From Candidatus Omnitrophota bacterium (lineage in GTDB: Bacteria > Omnitrophota > Omnitrophia > Omnitrophales > Aquincolibacteriaceae): a stretch of DNA of 40,190 nucleotides. Each line of letters begins with the position of its first letter. Position 1 is the stretch's first letter. The notes below the pieces were generated by a model. That model had not been told where the DNA came from. It did no database searches and worked only from the letters and a program-made list of their open reading frames with translations. Shown here piece by piece: positions 1 to 7,454 of the stretch. Location of the stretch: positions 1 to 40,190 of the forward strand of contig VFQY01000012.1 in NCBI GenBank assembly GCA_018883425.1. The letters run 5' to 3'. The translations under genes and the position numbers were made by a program.

Positions 1-267
1 CTCAATGGCCAGCGACCGGGGGTCGGCAAGCGGGATCACGAAACCGCGGAGCGCGGTAATTTCACGCTCTTCATCCTTCGGCTCTTTTGCGCCGGAAAAG
101 GCACCCGAGTGAGGAGCCTCCGAAGCGGGGGTATCTGAAGCTTTCGACCGCCAATCAATGACCCCAAGAGCCGCTGCATTTTCTGCAGACCAGGCAGACC
201 CGTGCGCCGACAGCGCAGGGAGAAAAAAAAGGAAAAACAATAGCGTCCGATGCTGGGACTTGAGCAA
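1..267 (-). CDS. Partial secreted protein, DUF3299-like
   Basis: This gene runs off the left edge, so only its N-terminal 89 residues are visible. I read it by translating the minus strand from a TTG at 267, which has a GGAGG site six bases upstream; two in-frame stops lie further upstream and there is no usable ATG. The start is a Sec signal peptide with a basic stretch (LLKSQHRT), a strongly hydrophobic core (LLFFLFFLPALSA) and a likely cleavage after AWSA. The mature part contains VIDWRS, an acidic low-complexity linker, then EITALRGFVIPLAD. That last segment resembles the 'G-(F/Y)-x-(V/I)-P-L' start of DUF3299 periplasmic proteins, whose function is not firmly known. The family call rests on one short motif and is tentative; the reading frame and export signal are better supported. 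Confidence 0.55.
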   Translation of the reverse strand, partial: MLKSQHRTLLFFLFFLPALSAHGSAWSAENAAALGVIDWRSKASDTPASEAPHSGAFSGAKEPKDEEREITALRGFVIPLADPRSLAIE

Positions 268-329
268 AACAGACCTCCGGAAGTGATGCTTCTTTATCGG
301 CAGGGAACGTCAAAAAAATCAGCGTAAAA

Positions 330-1130
330 TTAGAAGCCGTCGAAATTGCGCAGGTAGGTCGTGAGGTTGATGTTTTTTCCGGCAATATCCAGTTTGCGGC
401 GGATGTGATTGCGGTGGCTTTCCACGGTTCCTTCCGAGATGTCGAGGTGAAGGCCTATATCTCTTGAGGAATACCCTTTTTTTATCATCGAGCAGACCTG
501 AATTTCCTTGGGCGTCAAACGGTAAAAGCGTTCCTCGACTTTCAACCCGAATGACCGGGTCAGATCCCGTAGATTTTTTTCGATCTGGATCAGCGGCGGC
601 AGAGGAACTTCGCCTCCGCTGCTCTTGGCTTTTTCCAGGAGAGGAAGAAGCACTTGATGAATATTTTCCGTGACGCGTTTTTGAATTTCCTGTTTTTCCT
701 GCTCCATCCTTTCAAGAGCGTCCCGGAAAACAGACTCGGGCGGAGACTCCGCATCCGGCTCTTTGCCCAGCCTCTTGAGTTCCAGATAAAAAAGCATCCC
801 TCCCTGCACTTCCATTCCTGCCTGAGACAGAGGCCAGCCCGTGACGAGATAACGGCGCTCCCCGATGACTTCTTCCACCCGCAGACTCTCCCCGCCGAGA
901 ACCCGCTGACAGAGCAGCAAAGCATGCGGGGTCAGGATGGGCTTCTGCATTTCCAAGTCAACGGACAACAGACCGATGCTGCCGATCAGCTGGCCTCCGG
1001 CAAAACAGCACTGAGGCACCGGGTCAAAAACAAGCCAGGCACAATCGGGAATGCGGTGAAACAAACTCGTCATTAAATCGGATTTCTGAAGCGGCACGCC
1101 GTCACGCAGTCTTTCGTCCCTAGAGGACAA
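330..1130 (-). CDS. LuxR-type HTH transcriptional regulator with N-terminal sensor region
   Basis: The last ~65 residues form a LuxR/GerE DNA-binding domain: LTPKEIQVCSMIKKGYSSRD, then GLHLDISEGTVESHRNHIRR with the recognition helix, then KLDIAGKNINLTTYL. Before it is a probable helical segment (EQEKQEIQKRVTENIHQVLL) and an N-terminal PAS-like region that could sense a ligand. There is no receiver-domain aspartate pattern, so this is not a standard response regulator. This PAS-helix-LuxR layout is familiar from deltaproteobacterial and related 'PAS/LuxR C-terminal' regulators. The start is uncertain: a TTG at 1130 has an AGAAGG-like site upstream, a TTG at 1175 extends the frame, and an ATG at 1073 would shorten it. 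It lies between a secreted-protein gene and purE with its own spacing, so target genes cannot be inferred. Confidence 0.85.
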   Translation of the reverse strand: MSSRDERLRDGVPLQKSDLMTSLFHRIPDCAWLVFDPVPQCCFAGGQLIGSIGLLSVDLEMQKPILTPHALLLCQRVLGGESLRVEEVIGERRYLVTGWPLSQAGMEVQGGMLFYLELKRLGKEPDAESPPESVFRDALERMEQEKQEIQKRVTENIHQVLLPLLEKAKSSGGEVPLPPLIQIEKNLRDLTRSFGLKVEERFYRLTPKEIQVCSMIKKGYSSRDIGLHLDISEGTVESHRNHIRRKLDIAGKNINLTTYLRNFDGF

Positions 1131-1254
1131 CTCAAACCTTCTTTTTCGAAGGCGCACGCAACATTTTTGTTTCAAATACGGGAATCAGGAACGGAAACAG
1201 GGTTTCCGCCGATGCAGACAGCATCGTCCGTGCCAGGATTGATTTTGCGGAAAT

Positions 1255-1803
1255 TTAGGCGCGCGTTTTCAGATAGGACTCAGCGCCAAGCTTTTGCAGG
1301 CGGGCGATCTGAGTTTTGACCTTACCCTCCTGAGCCTTGCGGAATTCTTTCAAGGCGCGCATCAGACGGGCATCCGAGAGAGCAAGAATCGAGGCCGCCA
1401 AAAGCCCTGCGTTACGGGCTCCGTTGATCGCAACAGTCGCGACAGGAATGCCGGCCGGCATTTGAACGATGGACAGGAGAGAGTCCAGGCCGTTCAAGGA
1501 GGAAGATTTCACGGGAACACCGATCACGGGCAGCGCGGTCATCGCGGCAGTCATGCCGGGTAAATGCGCAGCGCCGCCGGCTCCGGCGATAATGACCCGA
1601 ATGCCTCGCTTCTCGGCGGATCGGGCGTAACGGTAGAGACGTTCGGGCGTGCGGTGCGCTGAAACCAGGGTCACCTCGCACGCAATGCCTAGGGATTCAA
1701 GAACTTCTGAAGCCTCCTTCATGACAGGAAGATCTGAATCGCTTCCCATGATCACCGCGGCTTGAGGATTGTTTTTTTCAGCTGGCCTTGATTTTGATTT
1801 CAC
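1255..1803 (-). CDS. purE: N5-carboxyaminoimidazole ribonucleotide mutase PurE
   Basis: PurE converts N5-CAIR to CAIR in purine biosynthesis, acting on the product of PurK, which is encoded just upstream. Class I PurE hallmarks are visible: [13 protein letters not shown] at the phosphate-binding N-terminus, [10 protein letters not shown] with the catalytic histidine, and [12 protein letters not shown]. The core matches the usual ~160-residue enzyme, with a short basic C-terminal extension ([19 protein letters not shown]). I chose the GTG at 1803 because it has AAAGGCGG just upstream; a TTG at 1842 is an alternative that adds 13 residues. With the GTG, the gene overlaps the 3' end of purK by 26 bases, which suggests translational coupling in a purK-purE pair. 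Confidence 0.96.
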   Translation of the reverse strand: MKSKSRPAEKNNPQAAVIMGSDSDLPVMKEASEVLESLGIACEVTLVSAHRTPERLYRYARSAEKRGIRVIIAGAGGAAHLPGMTAAMTALPVIGVPVKSSSLNGLDSLLSIVQMPAGIPVATVAINGARNAGLLAASILALSDARLMRALKEFRKAQEGKVKTQIARLQKLGAESYLKTRA

Positions 1804-2914
1804 GGCTGACCGCCTTTGCGATTTGGATGGCCTCGCGGGCAAGGGGCCGAAGAACTGTCAAATGCCCCATCTTCCGAAACGGCCGGGTTTCTTTCTTGCC
1901 ATATAAATGAACGTAAACACCCTTGGCGTCAAGCGCCTTGGAAAGTCCCTCATAAGAAGCCGGCCCGCTGTGCCCAGCTTCCCCGAGAAGATTGACAATC
2001 GCTGCTGCCGATACCTGCTCGGCGGGTCCGAGCGGAAGCCCGATCAATGCCCGGAGCTGCTGCTCATACTGCGACGTCAGACACGCCTCGATTGTATGAT
2101 GTCCGCTGTTGTGCGGCCTCGGAGCAATTTCGTTGACCAGCACTTCACCCTCGCGCGTCACAAACATCTCCACAGCCAGAACTCCGACATAGTCGAGTTC
2201 CACAAGAAGCCGGCGCGTCACCTCGGCGGCTTTTCTGTGTACAGTCTCAGAGACATCCGCCGGGGCCAGCAGATAATCCAGAAGATGCAGCTGAGGGTCC
2301 ATGACGATTTCAGCGGTGGGATAAATTTCAATATCCCCCGAGCGCCCGCGCGCACCGATCACAGCGATTTCTTTGACGAAAGGAATTTCTTTCTCTAAAA
2401 CGCTGGGCGCATCAAACGCCGCGGGAAAGTCCTCGGGTGTGCGCATCTTAAGAACTCCCTTTCCATCGTAGCCCGAGACCCGAAGCTTCTGAACCGCCGG
2501 CAGAAAATCGGTATGTTGAATCAAATCCTGCCGCGACTGAATCAGAAAAAAATCGGCTGTCGGAATGCCCAGCTGCCGGTAACGCTGCTTCTGCAGGCCT
2601 TTATCCTGAATCATGCGGATCACTTGCGGGCGGGGAAAAACCTGGACTCCGCTCTTTTCCAGTTTCTCGAGCCCGTCAGCGTTAACGTGCTCGAATTCAA
2701 TGGTCACGGCGTCGAGATCCTTGCCGAAACGGTAAACGGCCTCGGCATCCAGAGGGTTGCCGCGCACGAAGCCTGCGCAGAAACCGCGGCATGGGGGATC
2801 CTCCTCGCTGTCCATCACGTGGACCGAGACAGGATATTTCAAAGCGGCCTGCAGGAACATGCGTCCCAGCTGTCCGCCCTTGATCATTCCTATTTTCAGG
2901 TGCTTCAGCTGCAT
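1778..2914 (-). CDS. purK: N5-carboxyaminoimidazole ribonucleotide synthase PurK
   Basis: PurK is an ATP-grasp enzyme that carboxylates AIR with bicarbonate and ATP to give N5-CAIR. The 378-residue protein shows the N-terminal pre-ATP-grasp motif [13 protein letters not shown], the ATP-grasp segment [20 protein letters not shown], the glycine-rich loop [13 protein letters not shown], and the C-terminal signature [17 protein letters not shown] followed by [16 protein letters not shown]. Length and motif order are normal. It starts with ATG two bases after the stop codon of sbtB and its 3' end overlaps purE, so it is in one transcription unit with a bicarbonate transporter. Because bicarbonate is its own substrate, this neighbourhood is functionally suggestive. 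Confidence 0.97.
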   Translation of the reverse strand: MQLKHLKIGMIKGGQLGRMFLQAALKYPVSVHVMDSEEDPPCRGFCAGFVRGNPLDAEAVYRFGKDLDAVTIEFEHVNADGLEKLEKSGVQVFPRPQVIRMIQDKGLQKQRYRQLGIPTADFFLIQSRQDLIQHTDFLPAVQKLRVSGYDGKGVLKMRTPEDFPAAFDAPSVLEKEIPFVKEIAVIGARGRSGDIEIYPTAEIVMDPQLHLLDYLLAPADVSETVHRKAAEVTRRLLVELDYVGVLAVEMFVTREGEVLVNEIAPRPHNSGHHTIEACLTSQYEQQLRALIGLPLGPAEQVSAAAIVNLLGEAGHSGPASYEGLSKALDAKGVYVHLYGKKETRPFRKMGHLTVLRPLAREAIQIAKAVSREIKIKAS

Positions 2915-2916
2915 GG

Positions 2917-3219
2917 CTAAAACTTTTCCGGCCTTAGAACTTCCACATCCGCGACATACAGAACCATCGCGTAATCTTTATAGTAACGTTCGCTTAAGTG
3001 CTGAAGAATAGCATCTTTCACGCGCGACTCGCAAATAACTTCCATGCGGATATTGCTGGATTGATCCCAGTCGCCGCTGCGGCTTCCCCTCGAGCCCTCC
3101 CCTCGCGCCTCCGTCACGGTGTAACCGTGAGCGCCCAGACGTTTCACATCCTCCGCCAAATCATTTTCAAGAGACGATTCCGTGATGATCGTAATAAGTT
3201 TGCGCACCGCTGAATTCAT
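2917..3219 (-). CDS. sbtB: PII-like signalling protein SbtB
   Basis: SbtB proteins are trimeric PII-like regulators that bind adenine nucleotides, including cAMP and AMP, and control the bicarbonate transporter SbtA. This 100-residue protein shows the SbtB pattern: GAHGYTVTEARGEGSRGSR before the T-loop, then NIRMEVICES, ILQHLSERYYKDYAMVLYV and the terminal DVEVLRPEKF. It ends at that point and lacks the extra C-terminal cysteine-containing loop found in cyanobacterial SbtB, so it is the short form. The ATG follows the stop codon of sbtA by three bases, and its SD (GAGGTGA) lies within the last codons of sbtA, implying coupled translation. The pairing with the DUF897 transporter makes the assignment firm. 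Confidence 0.92.
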   Translation of the reverse strand: MNSAVRKLITIITESSLENDLAEDVKRLGAHGYTVTEARGEGSRGSRSGDWDQSSNIRMEVICESRVKDAILQHLSERYYKDYAMVLYVADVEVLRPEKF

Positions 3220-3222
3220 AGG

Positions 3223-4182
3223 TCACCTCACCCAGGAAAAAACCAGTTTCGTTATGAAGAGATAGATCGGAATTCCGACCGTAAGATTGAAAGGAAAGGT
3301 CACGCCCAGAGAGGCCGTCAAATAATACGCGGGATTAGCTTGCGGTATCGCGACGCGCACAGCCGCAGGTGCGGCGATGTAAGACGCGCTTGCCGCGAGC
3401 GTAGCGAGAACAGCCGTGCCCCCGAGCGACAGTCCGCAAAGAGCTCCCGCCCAAGCTCCCAAAAAGCCGGAGATCAGCGGCATGCCCAGCGCGAAAACAG
3501 CGAGACGCGGACCCGCCAGACGCAAATCCTTGATGCGCCGCGAAGTCACCAGCCCCATCTCGAGCAGGAACAGCGCAAGCACCCCCTTAAAGGGCTCTAC
3601 AAAAACGCGCTTGATCGGCTCTGCGTGTTCTGCCGAAGTCAGAAAGCCGATCAGCATCGAGCCGAGCAGCAGGAAAATACTCTTACCGAAAAAAACTTCG
3701 TGCATCAGTTTTTTCCAGGATACTGCCTCGGACCCGGGTTCGAATACCCGGGACAGGACAATCGCTACCATAATCGCGGGAACTTCGAGCACGACGAGAA
3801 GGACCGTGACAATCCCCTCGTAAGGGATGTCCATCTTCTGGAGCGTTCCCAAAACGACTGCGAAAGTGACGGCACTGACCGACCCATAATGCGCGGCGAG
3901 AGCCGCCGAGTCGGGATTCGAGAAACCCGCGGCTTTCCGCAAAAGGAAGTAGGCGATGAGGGGAATCATAATTCCCAGCAGCAGGCTGGCCGCGATCGGC
4001 GGAAATGCCGCCGCTGCCGTCACGCTCTGGAGAGCGAATCCTCCCTTGAGCCCTATCGCGATGAGCAGGTAAAGACTCAACGTTTCGTAGAGCGGCTGAG
4101 GAATTTTTAAATCCGAGCGCGCAACGCCTGCGAGAATCCCGAGCAAGAAAAACAGGACAACGGGGTCGAGTAAGTGTTCCAT
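3223..4182 (-). CDS. sbtA: Sodium-dependent bicarbonate transporter SbtA (DUF897)
   Basis: SbtA imports bicarbonate using a sodium gradient across the inner membrane. The 319-residue protein is almost entirely hydrophobic, with about ten membrane spans. It begins DPVVLFFLLGILAGVARSDL and contains the family segments LYLLIAIGLKGG and YGSVSAVTFAVVL, as well as ALFLLEMGLVTSRRI and the late SYIAAPAAVRVAIPQANP. These are characteristic of the DUF897/SbtA superfamily in two inverted halves. It is shorter than the ~370-residue cyanobacterial proteins, as is common elsewhere in bacteria. The ATG at 4182 has an excellent AAGGAGG site. sbtB follows after three bases, and purK and purE follow that. Substrate specificity for bicarbonate is inferred from family and from the sbtB partner. 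Confidence 0.92.
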   Translation of the reverse strand: MEHLLDPVVLFFLLGILAGVARSDLKIPQPLYETLSLYLLIAIGLKGGFALQSVTAAAAFPPIAASLLLGIMIPLIAYFLLRKAAGFSNPDSAALAAHYGSVSAVTFAVVLGTLQKMDIPYEGIVTVLLVVLEVPAIMVAIVLSRVFEPGSEAVSWKKLMHEVFFGKSIFLLLGSMLIGFLTSAEHAEPIKRVFVEPFKGVLALFLLEMGLVTSRRIKDLRLAGPRLAVFALGMPLISGFLGAWAGALCGLSLGGTAVLATLAASASYIAAPAAVRVAIPQANPAYYLTASLGVTFPFNLTVGIPIYLFITKLVFSWVR

Positions 4183-4272
4183 GAGCCTCCTTGAATTGAT
4201 GTGTTAAGCGCGGGTGTACCGCGCAAGATCAGTAAGCCTCACTGGGAAAATAGTTCATCGAGAGCATTTTTC

Positions 4273-4752
4273 TCATTCTGGACAATTCGATTCAGCATCT
4301 CCTCGATTTTTGCGGACTCCCCGGGAATCACTTGGCGCACGTTTTTCCTCCACAGCGGAAACCTTTTCAAGAAAATCCGTGTCCCAGGCGTCCAGCTCAG
4401 CGCCGTTTCGGCGCAGATCCTGGAGGACGCTTTCATAGACAATCAGGACAAGGTAGGCGTCATCCAGATACCCGAAAAAAGCATAATCTTCCTCAGGCAA
4501 AAAGTCCTTCGGGTGATAGAGGTAAGTCAGAAGAAATCCGCCCAGGCGCTTGATGGCCGGCGAGGCCTCTTCCCCCTGCCAATGCCGATAAGACCGGGAC
4601 ACGAGCCCCGGCATCATCATGATCACCTTGCGAAGACGCTTCTCGAGAAGCTGCGTCGCCCGTTTTCCGACTCTCTTGCGTATCGAAAACCGGAAGGCAT
4701 CTTCGGGATCAGCCGCTAATTCCTTCAGCCTGTCCTTGAATGCTCGAAGCAT
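4273..4752 (-). CDS. DUF1232 (YkvA-like) protein, C-terminus apparently frameshifted
   Basis: The middle of the protein carries the DUF1232 pattern AIKRLGGFLLTYLYHPKDFL followed by FFGYLDDAYLVLIVYESVL, a hydrophobic segment seen in small YkvA-like proteins of unknown function. The start is ATG 4752 with AGGGGGTGA upstream. After about residue 135 the frame changes character (KRAPSDSRGVRKNRGDAES). The adjacent frame instead offers a well-formed helical tail with NVRQVIPGESAKIEEMLN and NEKNALDELFSQ ending at 4239. Removing one base from the A5 run of the coding strand (T5 at 4342-4346) joins the two frames, and 4239-4752 is exactly 171 codons plus one base. The original gene therefore probably spans 4239-4752 with 170 residues. 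It lies 56 bases upstream of sbtA. Confidence 0.75.
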   Translation of the reverse strand: MLRAFKDRLKELAADPEDAFRFSIRKRVGKRATQLLEKRLRKVIMMMPGLVSRSYRHWQGEEASPAIKRLGGFLLTYLYHPKDFLPEEDYAFFGYLDDAYLVLIVYESVLQDLRRNGAELDAWDTDFLEKVSAVEEKRAPSDSRGVRKNRGDAESNCPE

Positions 4753-4811
4753 GCGTCACCCCCTGTGGTTTGCCCTGACGGGCGTTTTCACGGAACACAC
4801 GGAGTTTCGCA

Positions 4812-4872
4812 TTGACTGTCACTTTTAAAAAATAGATAATTTTTCTTATTTCCATTGAAAAAATAAAATTAT
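4812..4872 (+). promoter_or_regulatory. Sigma70-like promoter and AT-rich inverted repeat before the LysR gene
   Basis: TTGACT at 4812-4817 and GATAAT at 4835-4840 are separated by 17 bases, close to the sigma70 consensus. An inverted repeat ATAATTTT (4836-4843) / AAAATTAT (4865-4872) overlaps the -10 region and the ATG of the regulator gene, with an inner TTATTT/AAATAA pair. This could be an autoregulatory site in the divergent region shared with the DUF1232-sbtA operon. No SD is visible before the ATG at 4871. The promoter is supported by sequence; the operator role is inferred. Confidence 0.5.
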
Positions 4873-5764
4873 GATACCCTTCAATTATCATCATCTCTAC
4901 TACTTTTACAACGTCGCGAAGGAAGGGTCTGTCTCCCGCGCCGCAAAAAAACTCCGCCTCGCGCAGCCCACGCTGAGCGCCCAACTCAAACAGTTCGAGA
5001 CCTGGCTCGAGCGGAAACTCTTTCTTCGCGAGGGCAGAAAACTTCTCCTCACCGAAGACGGCTTTAAGGTTCTTTCGTATGCCGAAACGATTTTTGACGC
5101 CGGCAAGGAAATGCTCGACCACTTGAACGATTCTCCCTCGGAGGGCAAAGGCCGCCTTCAGATCGGTGTTTCAGGCTTCATTCCCAAAACGATTGTCGAT
5201 GCCCTTGTCCGCTTCGTGCTCGACAAAGCGCGGGGAACATTTCTGACGGTCACAGAAAAAGATCCAGCCGCCATGAAAGAAGACCTGGAAACGCACAAGC
5301 TGGATCTGATTATCAATGATCTGCCCTTCCGCGGTTCCCGTGAGGAGGGCCTGGAAAACTTCCTTCTCGCAAAAATCCCGGTCGTCTTCTGCTCAAGCCG
5401 CTCTCTGGCTCCGCGCTTCCGCTCAATACCGGCAAGTTTCAACGGCGCTCCCATGATTCTGCCGACAGCTCAGAGCCAAACCTATCACGCCCTTCAGGAA
5501 TTTTTTCTCGCCCGCAAGATCACACCCAATATTATTGCGGAAATTCAGGATGTCGAAGTTGCCCGCAGGCTTGCACTTTCCGGTAAAGGCATCGTTCCCC
5601 TCAACAGGATCACCGCGGCTCAGGCGCCGGCCAAAGAGAAGCTTGTCATCCTGGGACCTTCGCTGCGCCTGCCTATCTTCGAGAATCTTTACCTGACGCG
5701 CAAAAAACGACGTCAGCCTCATCCCGTGGCGGCGAAAATTATTGATGAATTCAGGATCCAGTAG
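4871..5764 (+). CDS. LysR-family regulator, NhaR-like
   Basis: The N-terminus NYHHLYYFYNVAKEGSVSRA continues into AAKKLRLAQPTLSAQLKQFE, a LysR winged helix whose 'HLYYF..V..EGSV' opening is closest to NhaR, the sodium-responsive activator. The linker helix (WLERKLFLREGRKLLLTEDG) and an ~200-residue periplasmic-binding-protein-like effector domain (from GRLQIGVSGFIPKTIVDAL) follow, giving the normal length of 297 residues. It is divergent to the DUF1232-sbtA-sbtB-purK-purE run with about 118 bases between, the classical LysR arrangement. It may therefore control that operon in response to sodium, bicarbonate or a metabolite; this is inference. Its 3' end overlaps the end of cstA by 14 bases in convergent orientation. 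Confidence 0.9.
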   Translation: MIPFNYHHLYYFYNVAKEGSVSRAAKKLRLAQPTLSAQLKQFETWLERKLFLREGRKLLLTEDGFKVLSYAETIFDAGKEMLDHLNDSPSEGKGRLQIGVSGFIPKTIVDALVRFVLDKARGTFLTVTEKDPAAMKEDLETHKLDLIINDLPFRGSREEGLENFLLAKIPVVFCSSRSLAPRFRSIPASFNGAPMILPTAQSQTYHALQEFFLARKITPNIIAEIQDVEVARRLALSGKGIVPLNRITAAQAPAKEKLVILGPSLRLPIFENLYLTRKKRRQPHPVAAKIIDEFRIQ

Positions 5765-7439
5765 CTCCCTGAATCTTTTCTCGGCCAAGCCTCGGAACCA
5801 GACTCCGCACAGCTTCGGCGATGAGCAGAAACGCCAGCAGGGTCAGTACCAGGGCCGCGGCGCCGATCGCGTCACTGGGAAATCGTCCTTGTGCCAAGGC
5901 GGTCAAGAGCGGTTTCATCATGAGAAAAAGTGACCAAAGAGTCATCGCGAGAATAAAGGCCATCGGCAGCGCCGCGAGAACCCAGGCCTTACCGCTTCGC
6001 GCCATCCAGGCAGCGATCGTCATGAGAGTCAGAGCTGCAAGAAGCTGATTCGACGTTCCGAAGAGCGTCCAGAAAACTTTCCATGCCGGAAGGACGGATC
6101 CATCGGGACCCGTGACCTTGAGCGAAACGCAGGCGAGCGGAATTGCAAGACTGATAAGGACCGCGGCCCAGCTTCCCCACTTCCCCCTCCAACCCGTGAG
6201 CTCCTGAATGATATAGCGGGCCAGCCTTGTCGCCACATCCAGCGTGTCATAAATAAAAGTCGTGAATGCCAGCAGGGTAAAAGCCCTCGCAAAATCCGCA
6301 GGTATTCCTAGGTGCTGAACAAAATTACCAAGCCCTTCGGCATAGACCCGGTCCGGCGAGGCTCCGGCAAGCGCACTCCCCTTGGCCAGGACCATCACCG
6401 TCGCAAGAGCCAGAAAAGCCACCAGTCCCTCGAGAAGCATGGCCCCGTAACCCACCGCATGACAATCTGTTTCCTTGGCGATCTGTTTCGACGTCGTCCC
6501 TGAGCAGACGATCCCATGAAATCCGGAACATGCGCCGCAGGCGACCGTGACAAATAAAATGGGAAAGAGGGGCGCTCCCTTTTCACTGGTGAAACCCAGG
6601 AAAGCCGGATACTGAATCTGCTCGCCTCCCAAAAGGAGCCCGATGAATCCTGCCGCGAGAATGGCGTAAAGAAAGAAGCCTCCGAGGTAGCCTCGGGGCT
6701 GAAGAAGGAGCCAAACCGGAATCACAGAAGCTACGAGACAGTATAGAAGCAGCAGGTAATTCCATATCTGCTGAGGGCTTAAACCTCCGAAGGAGGGAAT
6801 GACAAGCGGCACGGAGGGCCCAAGAACAATGCTCAAAAAAACCAGCGGCAGAAAAATCAGCGTGGCGGCCCATAGCGGAACTCTGGAGAATTTCAGCACG
6901 GCCCCCATCCCCAGGCCGAGAACCAGGTACATCATCGAAGAGGCAGCCACGGCGCCTCCCAGCTCAGGATCAACAAACGAACTGCTGGTCAAATCCGTGA
7001 AGGCAATGATGACGTAGAGAAGCGAGAGCCATACAAACCCGAGAAAAGCCAGATAACCGCGGCGGCCGAATTGTTCGCCCACGATATCGACGATCGACCG
7101 GGCTTTATGCCGGACGGAACCTACCATGCTCGAAAAATCATGCATTGCCCCGAAAAAAACCGCGCCCGCGACGATCCAAATCAGGACAGGAAGCCATCCA
7201 AACCAGAGGGATGCAAGAATGGGCCCTACAATCGGTCCCGCCGCGGCGATCGCTGAAAAATGCTGCGCCAAAAGAAACCGCTTACCGGTCGGCACAAAAT
7301 CCACACCGTCGTTGACTTCACAGGCAGGCGTCTTGCGGTCCTGTTTGAGCTCCAGGTGCCGTGCTAAAAACCGCCCGTAGGTCAGATGCGCGGCTCCGAA
7401 GACTGCCGCGACGATGAGTGCAAGGGTGAAGAGACTCAA
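5751..7439 (-). CDS. cstA: Carbon starvation protein CstA family transporter
   Basis: CstA-family proteins are inner-membrane transporters linked to pyruvate or peptide uptake during carbon limitation. This 562-residue protein has many membrane spans and the CstA signatures: GKRFLLAQHFSAIAAAGPIV with GPILA, GAMHDFSSMVGSVRHKARS, CSGFHGIVCSGTTSKQIAKE and GYGAMLLEG. It is shorter than E. coli CstA (about 700 residues), losing C-terminal spans, and fits the shorter bacterial subgroup. The start is a TTG at 7439 with AAGGA upstream at a rather long spacing; no ATG fits the N-terminal hydrophobic segment. It follows hppA by 15 bases and probably shares its transcript. Whether pyruvate, peptides or another substrate is carried cannot be read from sequence. 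Confidence 0.93.
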   Translation of the reverse strand: MSLFTLALIVAAVFGAAHLTYGRFLARHLELKQDRKTPACEVNDGVDFVPTGKRFLLAQHFSAIAAAGPIVGPILASLWFGWLPVLIWIVAGAVFFGAMHDFSSMVGSVRHKARSIVDIVGEQFGRRGYLAFLGFVWLSLLYVIIAFTDLTSSSFVDPELGGAVAASSMMYLVLGLGMGAVLKFSRVPLWAATLIFLPLVFLSIVLGPSVPLVIPSFGGLSPQQIWNYLLLLYCLVASVIPVWLLLQPRGYLGGFFLYAILAAGFIGLLLGGEQIQYPAFLGFTSEKGAPLFPILFVTVACGACSGFHGIVCSGTTSKQIAKETDCHAVGYGAMLLEGLVAFLALATVMVLAKGSALAGASPDRVYAEGLGNFVQHLGIPADFARAFTLLAFTTFIYDTLDVATRLARYIIQELTGWRGKWGSWAAVLISLAIPLACVSLKVTGPDGSVLPAWKVFWTLFGTSNQLLAALTLMTIAAWMARSGKAWVLAALPMAFILAMTLWSLFLMMKPLLTALAQGRFPSDAIGAAALVLTLLAFLLIAEAVRSLVPRLGREKIQGATGS

Positions 7440-7454
7440 ACTCGGATTTTTCCT

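Noticed and set aside
4239-4442. Separate small gene on the minus strand next to sbtA
   Set aside because: Better explained as the frameshifted C-terminus of the DUF1232 gene, since exact codon arithmetic restores one frame.
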